Assembly: GCA_012518435.1 (NCBI GenBank)
Contig: JAAYSG010000076.1
Span: 1-32,491 of the forward strand
DNA: 32,491 nt
Source: Bacillota bacterium
Lineage (GTDB): Bacteria; Bacillota; DTU030
Direction: 5' to 3'
In this document: in pieces, positions 1 to 8,814 of the stretch
Numbering within the stretch: position 1 is the stretch's first letter
Layout: each line of letters opens with the position of its first letter
Notes under the pieces: model-generated
Databases searched by the model: none
What the model was told of the DNA's origin: nothing
The model's input: only the letters and a program-made list of their open reading frames with translations
Made by a program: the position numbers and the translations under genes

Positions 1-9
1 GAAATCCCC

Positions 10-47
10 AAGGTGGCAAACAAAACATCCCCTTGCCACTTTCTTTC
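10..47 (+). terminator. Intrinsic terminator of an upstream gene
   Basis: A 10-bp stem (AAGGTGGCAA at 10-19 with TTGCCACTTT at 33-42, one G-U pair) is followed by a T-rich run. It probably ends a plus-strand gene lying left of the window. Confidence 0.55.
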
Positions 48-98
48 GTCACAAATTCCCTTTTGCATTAATAAAATAATGGGAAGGGAGGTATGAAG

Positions 99-1826
99 AT
101 GAGTATCCAAAGTGATATAGATGCTGCGCCACCGGGAGGGACTGTCAATGTCGCCCCGGGGATCTATAATGAGCAACTAATTATAGATAAACCCTTGACC
201 CTGTCTGGGCCAATACCTCCGGCGGGCGAGGCAATTATTGATGCCAGCGGATTGACAGTGGGTGAAGCAACTATCCACATCCTGGCCCAGGATGTAATAA
301 TAGAAAATCTTACGCTGCAAAATGGGCCCGGCCAAGGGATCCGGGTAGGGGATACAGGTTTTCCCAACCTAACTGGGGTAATTATTAGGAACAACATCAT
401 CAAAAATCACAACTTGGCTGGTATCCTAACTGCCAATGGTGCTGCCATGGTAATTAAGGAAAATTCCATCAGCAACAACGGGCAGGAGATAGGCTTTCAG
501 CGGGTAGGAGTATTCCTCTATCCCCATGGTGAAAGCCAGGTCTTAAAAAATAACATAGAAAGTAACGGCAGCGATGGTATTTTTGCCCGAGAAAGTACTT
601 CAGGGCTCTTGATTGCAGACAATGTTATTACAAACCATTTTAACAGCGGTATTACCCTGGCTTGGGATGAAACCAATGTAACCATAAGAAATAATACAAT
701 AACCGCTTGCGGAGATGGCGGCTCCGACGAGCAGGGTGGAATCGTCATTATCCAATCCATGGCCGAGATCATTACAGGAAACACCATTGGAAATAGCAAT
801 CCTTCGGGTATCCATTGGGGCTGGACTCCATCCTTTGGGCCCCCGCCCCCACAAATACTAATTAGCGAAAATACAATTGCCAATTCCAGCCGTGATGGCC
901 TATTTCTTTTTTCCCAGGGGCCGGGTGGCTTTATTCCCCCGGATCCCTTCCCCTTAGAACCAACAATCCTTGACAACCAGATCCTAAATAACGGGAGAGC
1001 AGGAATTTATGTAAGTAACCTCTACTTTTATTCCCCGGGTAATGCAAATCCGGTGATTCACGACAACAATATAACGGGGAACGGCCAATTTGGTGTTTTT
1101 AACGGTACAGCCGGGGAAGTAGATGCCACCGACAACTGGTGGGGCAGTTCCAGCGGCCCCTTTCATCCTACGGAAAATCCTCAGGGAACAGGGGATCCAG
1201 TCAGTGATAATGTACTCTTTGTCCCCTGGCAAACGGAACCCTTCCCAGTGGGAACAGACTGCTTACTATTAGAAAGGATCCTGGACCACTGTTTTACAAC
1301 AAATAATACCGTTCAAAGGTTCCCAATACCCCAGGGCCTTGGTGAACCCTGTGCTAATCTAGATTTAAATGAGATTGACCGTATCGAATGCGCCATCGTA
1401 AACAATAAATGCCATATTGTCGATAGCCAAGCGACCGCTGAGGACAATTTAGCAATCATTACTATTGGGCAAGAGGTGGAAATGGAAATCAGCCTTCTTA
1501 CTGATTCAGTAACACCCCCGGCCATATTGTGCTCATTTACCGCCCGTATAAATGACCTTTTTAGCCAGGTTCAGCTCCACCTCCCAACCCAAGGGCCAAG
1601 GCCCTATATTTCTTGTGAGCCGGTAAAGGCCGCCTGTCTCTGTAGTTTAGAAACCCCATCTCCCAATGAACCCCCCACAACAGTCTTGTGCACCCTCAAT
1701 TTCTGCCAAATAATTGAATCCCGTGCCCCCTCAAGGCTCTTAATTACCCATTACGGCTACTGCCCACCGGAGGCCTGTCCGCCGGGTGGCAATGGGGATG
1801 GCTGCCCCCCCAGCCCGCCAAGGTAA
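99..1826 (+). CDS. Right-handed parallel beta-helix protein with Cys-rich C-terminal domain
   Basis: The 575-aa product has two parts. Residues about 1-380 are a NosD/PbH1-type parallel beta-helix, seen as repeated N-x-I / G-I / NNxI rungs such as IIRNNIIKN, VIRNNTIT-like and ILDNQILNNG, ending in the DNWWGSSSGPFHP motif common at the end of such helices. Residues about 390-575 are rich in Cys and Pro and end in a CPPEACPPGG-type tail. No signal peptide or membrane segment is visible; the protein starts directly in the helix cap. I chose ATG 99 over ATG 93 because the GGGAGG ribosome site at 85-90 sits about 8 nt from 99 and almost touches 93. A terminator follows. Exact function is unknown. 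A structural role at the spore surface is an inference from the Cys-rich tail and missing export signal; a polysaccharide-binding or lyase role is the alternative. Confidence 0.8.
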   Translation: MSIQSDIDAAPPGGTVNVAPGIYNEQLIIDKPLTLSGPIPPAGEAIIDASGLTVGEATIHILAQDVIIENLTLQNGPGQGIRVGDTGFPNLTGVIIRNNIIKNHNLAGILTANGAAMVIKENSISNNGQEIGFQRVGVFLYPHGESQVLKNNIESNGSDGIFARESTSGLLIADNVITNHFNSGITLAWDETNVTIRNNTITACGDGGSDEQGGIVIIQSMAEIITGNTIGNSNPSGIHWGWTPSFGPPPPQILISENTIANSSRDGLFLFSQGPGGFIPPDPFPLEPTILDNQILNNGRAGIYVSNLYFYSPGNANPVIHDNNITGNGQFGVFNGTAGEVDATDNWWGSSSGPFHPTENPQGTGDPVSDNVLFVPWQTEPFPVGTDCLLLERILDHCFTTNNTVQRFPIPQGLGEPCANLDLNEIDRIECAIVNNKCHIVDSQATAEDNLAIITIGQEVEMEISLLTDSVTPPAILCSFTARINDLFSQVQLHLPTQGPRPYISCEPVKAACLCSLETPSPNEPPTTVLCTLNFCQIIESRAPSRLLITHYGYCPPEACPPGGNGDGCPPSPPR

Positions 1827-1830
1827 AATA

Positions 1831-1867
1831 AACCCGCCCGGTCATAAACCGCGGCGGGTTCTCTTTT
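1831..1867 (+). terminator. Intrinsic terminator after the beta-helix gene
   Basis: AACCCGCC (1831-1838) pairs with GGCGGGTT (1853-1860), extended inside by CGGT/ACCG with one bulged C, and is followed by CTCTTTT. It lies 4 nt after the stop codon. Confidence 0.8.
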
Positions 1868-1905
1868 AGCCTAATCTCCGGGAAACAAAAGGGCCCAAGG
1901 ACTCC

Positions 1906-2235
1906 CTAGCCCAACCTGACCCCATTTTCCACCGGTTGTTCCGGTTGAATTAAAACCACACCTTGTTGGGCATAAACCCCCAGCACCAGCACCTCGGAAC
2001 TGAAGTCGGCGATTTGCCGCGGGGGAAAGTTGACCACCCCCAGAACCTGCCGGCCCACCAAATCATCCCTTTCATAACACTCAGTAATCTGGGCACTGGA
2101 TTGCTTGATGCCAACTTCCGGGCCGAAATCAACCCAAAGCTTATAGGCTGGCTTCCTGGCCTGGGGAAAGGACTCCACCCTTACGACCTCCCCCACCCTT
2201 ATGTCCAGCTTCATAAAATCCGCAAAGGTAGCCAT
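1906..2235 (-). CDS. csaA: CsaA-type tRNA-binding-domain protein
   Basis: The 109-aa protein is a single tRNA-binding OB-fold domain, the size of CsaA. Its features are F-x-K-L-D-I-R-V-G near the N-terminus, A-R-K-P-A-Y-K-L near residue 28, I-K-Q-S-S-A-Q-I-T near residue 45, and the conserved V-N-F-P-P-R-Q-I near residue 70. In Bacillus CsaA is a homodimeric chaperone-like factor linked to protein secretion; similar domains occur in MetRS and Trbp111. The ATG at 2235 has a G-rich ribosome site 4 nt upstream. The gene lies downstream of an amino-acid ABC operon on the same strand but has its own promoter-like TATAAT. Family assignment is secure; the cellular role is inferred from homologues. 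Confidence 0.9.
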   Translation of the reverse strand: MATFADFMKLDIRVGEVVRVESFPQARKPAYKLWVDFGPEVGIKQSSAQITECYERDDLVGRQVLGVVNFPPRQIADFSSEVLVLGVYAQQGVVLIQPEQPVENGVRLG

Positions 2236-2294
2236 AAAACCCCCCCTTTAATAATCACCGCCAATAGCCGCGGGACTCGAGCCCTCCCCGCTGC

Positions 2295-2300
2295 ATTATA
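2295..2300 (-). promoter_or_regulatory. Extended -10 promoter for csaA
   Basis: On the minus strand a perfect TATAAT preceded by TGA (extended -10) lies about 60 nt before the csaA start. No good -35 is seen. Confidence 0.5.
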
Positions 2301-2322
2301 TCACACATGGTAATCTAAGGCA

Positions 2323-2346
2323 GAAAAAATCCCCCAGTATTTTTTC
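2323..2346 (-). terminator. Possible AT-rich terminator after the amino-acid ABC ATPase
   Basis: GAAAAAAT and ATTTTTTC form an 8-bp inverted repeat directly after the ATPase stop codon, so the 3' arm itself supplies the U-run. The stem is weak. Confidence 0.4.
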
Positions 2347-3108
2347 TCAACCTTCAAAGCGCCGCAAAAAGGCCCGGGTGCGTTCATTTTGGGGATTACC
2401 GATAACCTCCTCCGGTGGACCCTCCTCCACAATGACACCACCATCGATAAAAATTACATGATCTGCCACATCCCGGGCAAAAGTAATCTCGTGGGTCACT
2501 ATAACCATGGTCATCCGTTCGGCGGCCAAATCCTTAATAACTTCTAGTATTTCCCCTATCAGTTCCGGATCCAGAGCCGATGTGGGTTCATCAAAAAAGA
2601 GCACCTTGGGGTTGAGGGCCAGGGCCCGGGCAATGGAAACCCGTTGTTGCTGCCCTCCGGAAAGTTGGTAAGGATAGGCATCTTCCTTATCGGCCAAGGC
2701 CATCTTCTGTAGTAGGCCGCGCCCAATTGATAGGGCCTCTGGCCTGCTTTTCTTTTGTACTGTAATGAGGGCATCGGTGACATTTTTTAGCACGGAATAA
2801 TGGGGAAAAAGGTTGAAGTTTTGAAATACCAGGCCGTAATAATTCTGGATCCGCTTTAATTGCTGGGGAGGGGCCAAAACCGCCCTTCCGTCCTGCCCCG
2901 TCCTAACGGCGTGTTCACCCAAATAGATTAATTCCCCCGAATCCATGGTCTCCAACATGGTGGCACACCTCAACAAGGTGGATTTACCCGAACCCGAGGG
3001 CCCAATAATGGCCACCACCTGTCCCTCCTCCACCTTAAGGGAAATATCCTTCAATACCACCAGATCGCCAAAGCTCTTGCGCAAATTTCTAACTTCCAAA
3101 TACTTCAC
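2347..3108 (-). CDS. Polar amino-acid ABC transporter, ATP-binding protein
   Basis: The 253-aa ATPase drives uptake of a polar amino acid and belongs to the GlnQ/HisP/ArtP family. It shows Walker [10 protein letters not shown] (36-44), the Q-loop [15 protein letters not shown] near 93-107 typical of the PAAT family, the signature LSGGQQQRV (149-157), Walker [13 protein letters not shown] (169-180) and the H-loop histidine in VIVTHE. The start is GTG 3108, 12 nt after the permease stop, with a GGGGG ribosome site 8 nt upstream; no upstream ATG fits. It is the last gene of the binding protein-permease-ATPase operon. The substrate cannot be read from the sequence. Confidence 0.93.
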   Translation of the reverse strand: MKYLEVRNLRKSFGDLVVLKDISLKVEEGQVVAIIGPSGSGKSTLLRCATMLETMDSGELIYLGEHAVRTGQDGRAVLAPPQQLKRIQNYYGLVFQNFNLFPHYSVLKNVTDALITVQKKSRPEALSIGRGLLQKMALADKEDAYPYQLSGGQQQRVSIARALALNPKVLFFDEPTSALDPELIGEILEVIKDLAAERMTMVIVTHEITFARDVADHVIFIDGGVIVEEGPPEEVIGNPQNERTRAFLRRFEG

Positions 3109-3120
3109 CGTGGTAGCCCC

Positions 3121-3765
3121 CTATCTAAAGTAAGCCAGTCTATTTTCCCCCCACTCCATAGCTAGAGCGACAAGGAAATTAAAAACATAATAAAATATAC
3201 CCGCCACCACATAGGGCAATACCGATCTTTGGGCTGAGGCAATGGCCTTGGCCAAGGTAAACATTTCCGAGACGGAAATAACAAAGGCCAAGGAGGTATC
3301 CTTCACCAAGGTTATAACCTCATTTGTCACCGCCGGTAAAATTCTTTTCACCACTTGGGGGAAAATAATTTTTACAAAGGTCTGGGCCTTATTGTAGCCC
3401 AAAACCTGGGCTGCCTCATATTGGCCCCTTTCTATAGACTCAATGCCTCCCCGGTAAATTTCGGCAAAATAAGCGGCATAATTTAAAACAAAGCCAATGA
3501 TAACGGCCAGGAAACGGTCGGGGGTGGATAATTTAAAAATAAAATAAGGCCCGTAGTAAACCACCATTAACTGTAGTACCAGTGGTGTCCCCCGCATAAT
3601 GGAAATATAAAGTTTAACAAGATTCATTACAAAGGGGTTCCTGGCCATGCGACCAAAGGCTACAAACAAACCCAAAGGCAGGGAAAACAACAATGTGAGA
3701 AGGAATATCTTTGTGGATATCCACATTCCTTCCGTTAATTTTAACAATAATACCGAAAGCTCCAT
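3121..3765 (-). CDS. Polar amino-acid ABC transporter, permease
   Basis: The 214-aa integral membrane protein is the HisM/GlnP/ArtM-type permease. It shows about five hydrophobic segments, the MRGTPLVLQL motif (about 59-68) characteristic of the family, and the cytoplasmic EAA loop AAQVLGYNKAQTFVKIIFPQV that contacts the ATPase. Length is normal for this family. The ATG at 3765 has a GGGTGG ribosome site 7 nt upstream. One permease gene is present, so it probably works as a homodimer. It is separated from the binding-protein gene by a hairpin that could lower its expression. Confidence 0.93.
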   Translation of the reverse strand: MELSVLLLKLTEGMWISTKIFLLTLLFSLPLGLFVAFGRMARNPFVMNLVKLYISIMRGTPLVLQLMVVYYGPYFIFKLSTPDRFLAVIIGFVLNYAAYFAEIYRGGIESIERGQYEAAQVLGYNKAQTFVKIIFPQVVKRILPAVTNEVITLVKDTSLAFVISVSEMFTLAKAIASAQRSVLPYVVAGIFYYVFNFLVALAMEWGENRLAYFR

Positions 3766-3789
3766 ATTAGTACCACCCTTCCAGCAAAG

Positions 3790-3816
3790 AAAGGGCCATC
3801 ACCGGGACAGCCCTTT
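3790..3816 (-). promoter_or_regulatory. Intercistronic hairpin between binding-protein and permease genes
   Basis: AAAGGGC (3790-3796) and GCCCTTT (3810-3816) form a perfect 7-bp stem followed on the minus strand by CTTT. Such hairpins commonly act as partial terminators or 3' stabilisers that keep the binding protein in excess over the membrane components. Confidence 0.55.
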
Positions 3817-3840
3817 CCCCTAAACTTCATTTAGCGCTCC

Positions 3841-4680
3841 TCACTTGCCAATGGTGGTGACATCCTTGCCAAACCAGGTGTTGGAGATTTTGGCCATAAC
3901 GCCAGCGGCCGCCATTTCCTCCAAGGTGGACTGGACAATATCCCGCAATTCTTCATTGCCCAAGAGGAAACCCACCCCATATTCCTCCGCTGCCAACTGC
4001 TCATCCAATACAAGGAGGTCCTCGCCACCCTTTTCTATTTTGTAGTTGGCAACAACCTCATCCATGGCCACGGCATCCACCGCTTCGGCCTCCAAATCCA
4101 TGAGGGCATTTTCATAATCCGGGGCCGTCAGATAAGCAGCAAAGGTTTCCACCAAATCTGGCCTATCCCCCAATGCTGCTTCGGCACTGGAATCCATCTG
4201 CACCACCACCGTCTTGCCGGCCAAATCAGCCAGACTTTCTATTCCCGAGCCAGCCTTGACAACAAAAACTTGGTTGTTGGCCATATAGGGCTCTGTCCAG
4301 GTGTACAGCTCCTCTCGCCCATTCATGGTAAAGCCATTCCAGATGCAGTCAATATTTTTTGTCGATAATTCCATATCCTTAGCATCCCAGGCAATGGGTT
4401 GCAACACCAATTCCAGCCCCAGGCGTTGGGCCACCTCTGCCGCCAATTCCAGATCAAAACCGGTAAATTCGCCATCATCGCCAACAAAACCCATGGGAGG
4501 GAAGTTTTGATCAAAACCTACGGTAAACTTCCCGGGAACAACTGTATTAATTGCATCAGCGCCATTTAGCCCCCTTTCCTCCGCCACATCACCGTCACCG
4601 GCTTCCCCCTGATTAGTTGTGCAGGCTGCCAAAGCAAACACCAGTACCAGTACCAACAGGAAGATAAACATCTTTTTCAT
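3841..4680 (-). CDS. Amino-acid ABC transporter, substrate-binding lipoprotein
   Basis: The 279-aa protein is a family-3 solute-binding protein. A Lys-rich start and hydrophobic stretch end in the lipobox LAAC with lipidated Cys20, followed by a charged linker, so it is anchored outside the membrane. The mature part has the family signature KFTVGFDQNFPPMGFVGDDG (about 52-71), then GFDLELAAEVAQRLG and the hinge region. The paired acidic/hydrophobic pocket does not let me name the ligand. ATG 4680 has a GGGGGAG ribosome site 7 nt upstream and a good sigma-A promoter ahead. It heads the operon with permease and ATPase. Confidence 0.93.
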   Translation of the reverse strand: MKKMFIFLLVLVLVFALAACTTNQGEAGDGDVAEERGLNGADAINTVVPGKFTVGFDQNFPPMGFVGDDGEFTGFDLELAAEVAQRLGLELVLQPIAWDAKDMELSTKNIDCIWNGFTMNGREELYTWTEPYMANNQVFVVKAGSGIESLADLAGKTVVVQMDSSAEAALGDRPDLVETFAAYLTAPDYENALMDLEAEAVDAVAMDEVVANYKIEKGGEDLLVLDEQLAAEEYGVGFLLGNEELRDIVQSTLEEMAAAGVMAKISNTWFGKDVTTIGK

Positions 4681-4723
4681 ACCTTAACTCCCCCATTTTC
4701 TTCTAGTGTTTTCTATGTTTAGT

Positions 4724-4752
4724 ACTTTAACATGGTAAAGGATGAAAGTCAA
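4724..4752 (-). promoter_or_regulatory. Sigma-A promoter of the amino-acid ABC operon
   Basis: On the minus strand TTGACT (4747-4752) and TAAAGT (4724-4729) are separated by exactly 17 nt, upstream of the binding-protein gene. Confidence 0.7.
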
Positions 4753-4810
4753 GGGTTATTTTCCACTGCCCGCAATTTTCGGGGATCGGGGTTCATCCAG
4801 GTGGGTAAAA

Positions 4811-5989
4811 TTACAGCCCCGGAGAACGGGTTTTAAGTATTTGCAAGCGCAGAGCAAAGAGGGCTGCTAAAAATAAGAAGGCTGCCATCAAGAGGAAGCT
4901 CAGGTAATAGGACCCTGTCAGATCCCGGTACTGACCCACCAGATAAGGGCCCAGGGCGGCACCGATATTCATACAGGAACTGACAATACCAAAGGCCAGC
5001 CCCCTTCGTTCTGGTTGCACCAACTTGGGAATGATGGCATAGACGGGGGCCGGCACAAAGGAGGCCGCCATTCCCACCAGGAGGGACAATAGGAGGGGAT
5101 TCCAGCCGCTGGCAAATATTACCAGTAAAATAATCATGACCAGCAGATTGCCCCCCATCATCATCATTTCCATACCGTCGGTCCGGTCAATAAGGTAGCC
5201 CACCAAGGGACTCAAGAGAGCACCGACCATAAATAAACTGGCCAAAAAACCGGCATAGCCGGATGTCATCCCCCGGGACATAAAATAGTCGGGGGCAAAG
5301 GTTAAATAGGAGAGTACCCCGGCATTATAGGCCGACCAAACACCAGCCACCAACCAGACCGGTTCCTTAATCTGCCTACTGGCGGCCAAAAAGGAAAATT
5401 TCCCCTTACCCGCCCCCTTTACACTCCCCCCACCATCGGGATAAGCCACAAGCATTGCCGTAAAGGCAATGGCGCCAACTGCCGCCGTCAACAAAAGGGG
5501 CAGGCGCCAGCCCCATTTTTGCCCCAGCTGGCTAAAAATATTGAAGGCTAGAATGGTTCCCAGGGGCATTCCGGTATTGAGAATACCCATGGCAATCCCC
5601 GTTTCCCGGGCTGGGAACCATTGGGAAAGTGCCGGGGGAACCAGTACCGCCACCGTCATCCCACCTATTCCGGCAATCATTCTTCCCCCGGCCAAGAGGG
5701 GGAAAACACTTGTCATTGCCACCGATAATGTACCCAAAATGGTTACAAACAAGGAGAGGAGACCAACCCTTCTGTAACCGTAATAATCAGCGAAAAGCCC
5801 CGCAGGAATTGATACCAAGATACCGGGTATGGCATACATGCTCATAAGGGCTCCGCCCTGGCCGTGGGACAGGCCCAGATCAGACATTATAAAGGCTAGA
5901 ATGGGAGGGATGCTCTGGAAAGCCAAGGCAAAGGTCAATTGGGCCGCGTAAAGCACCGCCAATATTTTCCACCGATTGGGTTTGGACAT
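4811..5989 (-). CDS. MFS transporter
   Basis: The 392-aa protein has about 12 hydrophobic segments and the layout of a major facilitator (MFS_1) carrier. The loop after TM2 carries GLFADYYGYRRV, a variant of the G-x-x-x-D-x-x-G-R-R motif A, and the second half repeats it as GYLIDRTDG. It resembles the CynX/NarK-like organic-anion or nitrate-type carriers, but the substrate cannot be named. I chose ATG 5989 (AAGGAGG 9 nt upstream) over GTG 5998, which abuts the ribosome site. It follows the exporter gene at 6075 on the same strand after 85 nt containing a small hairpin, so cotranscription is possible. Confidence 0.85.
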   Translation of the reverse strand: MSKPNRWKILAVLYAAQLTFALAFQSIPPILAFIMSDLGLSHGQGGALMSMYAIPGILVSIPAGLFADYYGYRRVGLLSLFVTILGTLSVAMTSVFPLLAGGRMIAGIGGMTVAVLVPPALSQWFPARETGIAMGILNTGMPLGTILAFNIFSQLGQKWGWRLPLLLTAAVGAIAFTAMLVAYPDGGGSVKGAGKGKFSFLAASRQIKEPVWLVAGVWSAYNAGVLSYLTFAPDYFMSRGMTSGYAGFLASLFMVGALLSPLVGYLIDRTDGMEMMMMGGNLLVMIILLVIFASGWNPLLLSLLVGMAASFVPAPVYAIIPKLVQPERRGLAFGIVSSCMNIGAALGPYLVGQYRDLTGSYYLSFLLMAAFLFLAALFALRLQILKTRSPGL

Positions 5990-6020
5990 GGTCTTCACCC
6001 TCCTTAATAATTAAACCGTG

Positions 6021-6045
6021 GGCAGTGGGGACTAGCCTAACTGCC
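6021..6045 (-). promoter_or_regulatory. Intergenic hairpin before the MFS gene
   Basis: GGCAGT (6021-6026) and ACTGCC (6040-6045) form a 6-bp stem. It could be a weak terminator of the upstream gene or an attenuator. Confidence 0.3.
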
Positions 6046-6074
6046 GCAACCAAGGAAACTGTCCCTACGCTTCT

Positions 6075-7316
6075 TTACCCGCCAAAATACTGCATCTCTA
6101 TATAATAGGCAGTTAATCCCACCAGGACAGCCACAATAGTATTTATTACCGTTGACCAAAGGGCAGCCTTGCCATTTAAGGCTATTAGGGGAAATATGGC
6201 ATCACCATCCTGGGATACCGCGTTGGCCAGTAACGCTGCAAAGGGAAACATTCCCTTTAGGTATAAGGAGACAAAAATTACCTGGGGGCCACAGCCCGGT
6301 ATTACCCCCACCAAAACCCCCAGCATAACGGCGGCCAAACCTGTGGAGGCCATGGCGGCCATGACCACCTCTTCCCCACCGGCAAAATATACTCCCAACT
6401 CATACAGCAGGTAGGCCACAAAGACCCAGGTACCCACAAAGGCAGTCTCCTGGGCATTGTGAATAAAGGTTTCCTCCAAGGAAAATAATTTGTGCTCCAC
6501 ATCCTCGTGGGTTTGGGCCTGAACAAATTTTGCAGAAAATACCATATATAGGACCACCACAATGGTACCCACAAGCCCTGCATAAAGGCCAAGATTGGCT
6601 AGCCCCGGCAATTTATTAATATCCACCTGCAGCAATTCCAAAACCCCCAAAACAAAGCCCCCAGTTATCACCAGCCAAAAGATTATAAAGGCATTGTGGG
6701 TTATTTTGTAGCCCAACTTCCTGGGATCCAAGGGGTCTTCATGGTGGAGCAGCATATCAATTTCATCACCTTCTTCATGGCCAATGTGCATCAGTTCCCT
6801 GGAACGACAGGTGAGGGAGTTTTCACAATACAAATCATTTAGTAGGGTCTCTGCCTCTGCATGCCTTTTGTCTAAATCAACAATATCCTCCTTGACCGAC
6901 CTTTTCTTAAGCCAATCCCCAATCTTATAGTAATCGACGACGTAACCAGTGGCAGTGCCCACAAGAAAGGATATAACAGTAACAAGGGCAAAATCCCGGG
7001 GGGCCTGGGTCAGGGTTACAAAGGCCGAATCCCCCGCCGTGGCAATTAAGGTAGCCACAACCGTGCCAAAACTCACCGTATCCTTTACATAGAGGGGCAT
7101 TATTAAAATTGACCCACCACAACCGGGAAGAATACCCAACAGGGAACCTATTAGGGGCTGATACCTTTTCGCCCCCTCAATGGCCGCCACAAAGGCCCCC
7201 TGTTGCTTATAATCAATATAACCGAAGAAGAGAAGAACCACACCCACAAAAACTGTAACCTGGATAAAGGCTCCCTCCGCACTTGTGAGAAAAACAGCCC
7301 ACAGCTTATTATTCAT
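6075..7316 (-). CDS. Putative manganese/heavy-metal exporter (DUF2899/ArsP_2-like, about 10 TM)
   Basis: The 413-aa membrane protein has two related halves. The first has GILPGCGGSI (61-70) followed by ATAGDSAF (92-99); the second has GVIPGCGPQV (337-346) followed by SQDGDAIFP (368-376). This duplicated PGCG...GD layout matches my memory of the family annotated as putative manganese transporter or arsenic efflux protein. Between the halves, residues about 134-205 form a long hydrophilic loop rich in His, Glu, Asp and Cys (C164, C170, HIGHEEGDE, LLHHEDP), a plausible cytoplasmic metal-binding segment. ATG 7316 has GGAG and GGGG ribosome sites just upstream. It lies between an FAD oxidoreductase gene and an MFS gene on the same strand. 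The ion is uncertain. Confidence 0.75.
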   Translation of the reverse strand: MNNKLWAVFLTSAEGAFIQVTVFVGVVLLFFGYIDYKQQGAFVAAIEGAKRYQPLIGSLLGILPGCGGSILIMPLYVKDTVSFGTVVATLIATAGDSAFVTLTQAPRDFALVTVISFLVGTATGYVVDYYKIGDWLKKRSVKEDIVDLDKRHAEAETLLNDLYCENSLTCRSRELMHIGHEEGDEIDMLLHHEDPLDPRKLGYKITHNAFIIFWLVITGGFVLGVLELLQVDINKLPGLANLGLYAGLVGTIVVVLYMVFSAKFVQAQTHEDVEHKLFSLEETFIHNAQETAFVGTWVFVAYLLYELGVYFAGGEEVVMAAMASTGLAAVMLGVLVGVIPGCGPQVIFVSLYLKGMFPFAALLANAVSQDGDAIFPLIALNGKAALWSTVINTIVAVLVGLTAYYIEMQYFGG

Positions 7317-7343
7317 TCCCCATCACTCCAAGAACCATAATGT

Positions 7344-7372
7344 TTTTTATTTTTTTGCAGTAATTTTACCAA
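7344..7372 (-). promoter_or_regulatory. Possible promoter of the exporter gene
   Basis: On the minus strand TTGGTA and TAAAAA are 17 nt apart. They lie just after a small hairpin (ACCCA/TGGGT, 7377-7392) with a T-rich tail that could end the upstream oxidoreductase transcript. Confidence 0.35.
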
Positions 7373-7418
7373 AGAAACCCAAAAATGTGGGTGTGATACA
7401 GAGTAAGCGGCTGGACCC

Positions 7419-8795
7419 TCAAATTATAACATCTTCATTGAGATGACTGCAATTAGTGGCTATGGCATTCATGGCAGCTGCATTGATGGGATAGGCGGCG
7501 GGCGACGGCGAAATTAGAGGGTGGGTTGCCCCCTGAAAGGTGTTTAGTTCAGTGGCTGTAAGGCCCTTTTGGATGGCCAGGCTCAAAATGTTTATCATTT
7601 CGGCAACTGCGTTACCACCGGAAATTTGCGCCCCCAGAATAACCCCGGAACAGCGGGAAAATATTAATTTTATATTTACTTCCTGGGCATCGGGTAGGGA
7701 ACCGGGGTGGCGATCCATGGTCCGAAACTCACCCTTCATAAGACAAAAACCCTCCTGCCTAGCCCTATCCTCCGTCAAACCGGCAGCGGCAAAGGTTTTG
7801 CCGAATATCTTTGTGGCGAAGGTGCTTATTGTGCCCTTGTTGGCCCGGATGAGCCTTAAGTGAAATATATTGCTCCCCGCAATTTTGGCCTCCATGGTGG
7901 CTGTTGAGGCCAACAAAAGGGGCACACCCTTCCCGGTAAAGAAACACTTCTTTTGCGCACAATCACCCACGGCGAAAATATCTGGATCACTGGTACGCAT
8001 GTACTGATCAACCACAATTGCTCCAGCATCATTCATTACCAAGCCACAGTCCCTTCCCAGGGCGCCGTTGGGTTTCATTCCCAGGCCCAAAATCACCAGG
8101 TCTGCGGGTATTTTTTGGCCCTTTTCCAGCTCAACGGCCTCCACAGATTTTTCTCCCAAAATCCTCCTTACCCTGCTCTTGGTCAAAAGGTTAATTCCAT
8201 TATCCTTCAGGAGTTTTTCAATATGGTCGGTGTATTTTTTGTCAAAGGCCTGCCAGAGGCATGCTTCCGCCGCTTCAATAAGGGTGACATTTTTGCCCAA
8301 CAGTCTTATCTGCTCCGCAAACTCAACCCCGATAAAGCCTCCCCCGATGACCACGACATTTTTGGCGTTTTCCATTTGGGCAAAAATTTTCCCCAAGTAC
8401 TCCTCATCCTTCTTGATGGCAAACACATTGGTTAAATCATAGCCGGGAATAAATGTCGGTATGATGGGGAGGGAGCCGGTGGCAATGACTAACTTTTTAT
8501 AAGCAATTACACCACTGGCCCGGGTGGTAACTGTCTTTTCCTTCCTATTTATCCCCAGGGCAGTGTCAATAACTAGGTTAATGTTAGCCCTTGTCAGGCC
8601 GGAATCGGAAATACGGTTCTTTTTTATGTCCCGTAAGGTGCCAAAGATATAGGGGATACCACAGGGTACCATGACAGTTTCTGTATCCCGGATTAAGGTA
8701 ATGGCAACATCCTTCCCATAGGCCTTCCGGGCCATTGTGGCAGTTAGTAAGCCCCCCGCGCTGCCACCTATTATAAGTAGGTCTGTCTTTTTCAT
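7419..8795 (-). CDS. CoA-disulfide reductase / NADH oxidase-like FAD oxidoreductase
   Basis: The 458-aa flavoprotein belongs to the pyridine-nucleotide-disulfide oxidoreductase class with a single redox Cys. It has the FAD fold LLIIGGSAGGL (6-16), the active-site motif VPCGIPY with Cys45, the NAD(P)H fold VVVIGGGFIGVEFAEQ near 148-163, the second FAD motif DIFAVGDCAQ and a C-terminal dimerisation domain. CoA-disulfide reductases, NADH oxidases, peroxidases and persulfide reductases share this plan; residues alone do not separate them here. No rhodanese domain is fused. The ATG at 8795 has GGGAGG 8 nt upstream and a promoter ahead. The exporter gene follows after 102 nt. A role in thiol/persulfide redox balance or peroxide reduction is an inference. 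Confidence 0.87.
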   Translation of the reverse strand: MKKTDLLIIGGSAGGLLTATMARKAYGKDVAITLIRDTETVMVPCGIPYIFGTLRDIKKNRISDSGLTRANINLVIDTALGINRKEKTVTTRASGVIAYKKLVIATGSLPIIPTFIPGYDLTNVFAIKKDEEYLGKIFAQMENAKNVVVIGGGFIGVEFAEQIRLLGKNVTLIEAAEACLWQAFDKKYTDHIEKLLKDNGINLLTKSRVRRILGEKSVEAVELEKGQKIPADLVILGLGMKPNGALGRDCGLVMNDAGAIVVDQYMRTSDPDIFAVGDCAQKKCFFTGKGVPLLLASTATMEAKIAGSNIFHLRLIRANKGTISTFATKIFGKTFAAAGLTEDRARQEGFCLMKGEFRTMDRHPGSLPDAQEVNIKLIFSRCSGVILGAQISGGNAVAEMINILSLAIQKGLTATELNTFQGATHPLISPSPAAYPINAAAMNAIATNCSHLNEDVII

Positions 8796-8814
8796 TATTA
8801 TATCCTCCCTTCAT

